From Desmodesmus armatus (lineage: Eukaryota > Chlorophyta > Chlorophyceae > Sphaeropleales > Scenedesmaceae): 64,000 nt of DNA. Position 1 is the first letter of the stretch. The number at the start of each line of letters is the position of its first letter. The position numbers and the translations under genes are program-made. A model generated the notes under the pieces. That model saw nothing but the letters and a program-made list of their open reading frames with translations, was not told the DNA's origin and made no database searches. The stretch is from contig VIIQ02000001.1 of the NCBI GenBank assembly GCA_007449985.2, positions 62,001 through 126,000 of the forward strand, in the 5' to 3' direction. Below are positions 61,400-64,000 of the stretch, piece by piece.

Positions 61400-64000
61400 G
61401 CGATAGGTTGACCCATGACTTGACAGTCACACCTATGTGTGCCATCACTGGTCTGGATGAGAGAGGCCCAGACTATGCGGCCAGATATGTCCCTGTCGGG
61501 TACCAGTACCATTCACGGCAGCCGCAGTCTCAAGCCCTAGCGCCGCGCTGTTGTCAGGCTAATAAGAGGCTCGGGCAGGCTGCTTGATGATCGGCCTAAG
61601 CCAATCCATGTTCTTAGCTTGCTTTTGGCCGGGCCGCATGGTGGTGGCGATTGAGCGGTCGTGCTTGAGTGGCATACGTGGAGTGAGAGATGCCGGCAAC
61701 TGCCTGCCATCACCCCAGGCATCCTGCTTTGCAACCACAGCACGGCTGTGTATGTTTCAGGTGTTGTTCAGGTTAATTTGTACCTTCTCAGCTTTAAGGA
61801 TGCAATCCTTTCCCAGGTGTAATGTGAGCGATCTTTGTATTGTTTGCACAAAGTTAGCTTTGTGCCGTGTGCCACCTCAGCTTGTCATGCTGCATAGCAC
61901 AGCAAATGTGCAGGACAGTTGCATGCTTTTTGGGTCGCACAGCATAACTTATGCTGTGCCTGGTTGCCACCAGCTCTCAGTGCTGGTCAACCCAACAGGG
62001 TGCACACGCGTGTTCTTGGTTCAGGCCCTGCTTGTAATGCATGCTGTCCCATGTGTGTAGGGTTTGCAAGAAGGTATTGCGCCCCCAAAGCCTGGGACCC
62101 CTCTTATGCCGTGAAGTTTTGTCTCTTTTCGGTGGTGCTGAGTACTAGTAGTACTGCTTGCGGTAGTACATCTAGTGAGTGTCAACCGCTGGCAAGTTAC
62201 TGGCAAACGGTGTGCGGCACTGTAGGCCATGATGAGTCATTGGCCACATGCCAGTTTGTTTGTGTGAGCGGCCGCTGTGCTCAGCATCACAAGTCACCGT
62301 GCCACAGTGCTGACCTGCCAGCGGCTGCATAGCTGCTGACCGGTGAAGTTCTTAGGGAGTGTTTGCCATCATGGCATGATGTGGTCAGCATGTACGGTGT
62401 GCGGCACATGGTCACGACATAGTATTGAATGCTGTGTGCGACCAGTTTTGCACGTGCTTTGGCCCAGCTGTAACAGCCACTTTGAAGTGCCTGCAACATG
62501 CTGCACAGCACGCCATCATGGCATGATTACTTCCCGGTGTTAAAGTGTAGCATGAATCATGGCATCACTCATCTGCATGCCCGTGCCCTGTCAGCTTCTG
62601 GCTTCGATGGCTTCAAGGCGGGCTCAGCCTGACAAGGGTTTGTCAGCAGTTAGTCAGCTTCCGTGGACTGGACAATTCACAAAAGGTACACCCGCATGCC
62701 CTTCCTGCTCTGCAGGTGCGTCTGACCGATGTAGTTTGTGGCATCGTGTTGCCTTCGCCATGGCAGGTCTTCTTGTCAGCCTGACACTGAGTGTCTAGCC
62801 CTGGCCACTGATGATGCCGAGCATGTGGCTGTTGGCTGCGGATGTGACATGGTTGATGCGCGTGCACTCCTGTTGTTATGTGCTACAGTCAGTGTCTCAG
62901 GTGTCATACTGATGGAGTGCTCCCGCCAGCAGCCTGGTGCCGCTTATACAGCCCAGCATGTTGCAGTTGCATCGACAGTTGCTATTTGTGTCAGTGGGAG
63001 GCTGGGCCAGCTGGCATCACCGTCATGCAGTGCAGTGCAAGGATATCACCTTGCTGGCTGACGTCACCGCTTGTAGGCCACTCAACCTGTGACATACAAG
63101 TGACACCTAAGTGTGCCCTTACTGGTCTGTGAGAGTGCCAGACTCTGCGGCTTTATCTGCCCCTGTCTGGTACTAGTACCGCTCATGCCGGGCGCAAACC
63201 GCTTCAGAAAGCCTCACCCTGGCATCAGGCTGATGACTCATGATGACTCATGACGAAGCCTCAGCCTACGAGGCTCAAGGCGGCCATGAGCAAGCCTCAG
63301 CGCTGCATGAGGCTCTGGTTGCTGTGTATGTTTCAGGTGTTGTTCAGTCCACTTTGTACCATCCAGCTTATAGGATGCAAGCTTTGCCAGGTGCACTGTG
63401 AGTGATCTTTGCAACTTCGTATGGTTTGCCACTCTTGCGTGTCAGGTGCTGTGCAGTTGTGCACTGTCGACAGTTGCAGGCTTTTCGGGTATGCAGCATG
63501 CTTATGCTGTGCCTGGTTGCCACCAGACCTTGGAGCTGGACAACCAAACAGGGTGTACTCAGGTGTCCTTGGTTTAGGCCCTGCTTGTATTGCATGCTGT
63601 CCCATGTGTGTAGGGTTTGATATTGTGCGCCCGCCAGCCTGGGACCCCCCAAATTTGCGTTTTTTTGTCTGTTTTTTGTGTCGCCCAGTACTACTGCCGG
63701 CAGTACATGTAGTTAGTGTCAATACAAGTGGTATAATACAGTGCAAGTTGCACTGTCGGCCATGATGAGTGATTGGCCACATGTGTTTGGTGTGAGCTAC
63801 ACCACGGGATCTGTGCTGCTCACGGTGGCACCAACCGCAGCAGGACCTGTGGCAATTGGCAGTGTCCAAAGGGGGCACAAATACGGCGCTGTCACCATGC
63901 CACGGGTCTTGACCTGTGTTGCATAGGTGCTGACCGGTGAAGGTCATGTGACAGGTGGTCAGCATACATCATGATGGTATGTGGCATGGTCACAGCAAGG
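61400..64000. repeat. Diverged tandem duplication of non-coding DNA
   Basis: Copy A runs from about 61400 to 63075 and copy B from about 63078 to beyond the window. Landmarks match in order: actggtctg (61450 and 63120), ctgtgtatgtttcaggtgttgttcag (61745 and 63321), gctgtcccatgtgtgtagggtttg (62042 and 63596), the ggccatgatgagt block (62225 and 63758), and gctgaccggtgaag (62334 and 63931). Offsets vary between about 1530 and 1670 bp because of indels. No coding frame is shared, so this looks like duplicated non-coding or element-derived sequence. Confidence 0.8.

Overview
The window looks like nuclear DNA of a green alga. Genes are split by short GT-AG introns (donors mostly gtgag/gtaag, acceptors ending tgcag). 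Proteins carry Ala, Gln and Ser runs encoded by GCN/CAG repeats, and there are plant or algal families such as an arginine-pathway N-acetylglutamate synthase. A chlorophyte, perhaps of the Scenedesmus/Tetradesmus type, is my inference from base composition and gene style. No tRNA, rRNA, CRISPR or bacterial operon structure was seen. All exon models were made by hand from splice signals, frame continuity and family knowledge.

Left part (1-18 kb). A seven-exon cytosolic-type malate dehydrogenase (minus), an eight-exon DYRK-family protein kinase (minus), and an RRM protein matching the N-terminal half of cyclophilin E (minus) come first. The RRM gene is head to head with a plus-strand protein that has two tandem SpoVS/Alba-like domains. 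The malate dehydrogenase and SpoVS-like genes each end in tandem copies of their own last coding bases.

Middle (20-39 kb). Three paralogous secreted SGNH/GDSL-hydrolase-like genes form a cluster. SGNH1 (minus) and SGNH2 (plus) are head to head. SGNH3 (plus) is head to head with a long minus-strand SAM-domain/low-complexity gene. SGNH1 and SGNH3 keep the Ser, Asn-Asp and Asp-x-x-His motifs and carry a C-terminal Cys-rich module. SGNH2 has lost the Ser and the His and gained a transmembrane anchor, so it looks like a membrane pseudoenzyme. An SGNH1 intron holds a strand-switching polypyrimidine/polypurine minisatellite and a 168-bp foldback element.

Right part (40-64 kb). Two diverged F-box/LRR paralogs (minus) flank a Ser/Arg/Ala-rich protein full of RRxS sites. 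Then come N-acetylglutamate synthase (minus, nine exons) and, head to head with it, a secreted Cys-rich repeat protein (plus). The last 2.6 kb is a diverged tandem duplication of non-coding sequence.

Three clear single-base frame breaks (16,516; 35,372; 37,770) and a less certain one (32,270-32,500) interrupt otherwise well-formed genes. Two of the clear ones lie in homopolymers. I suspect assembly or sequencing indels, but true mutations are possible.
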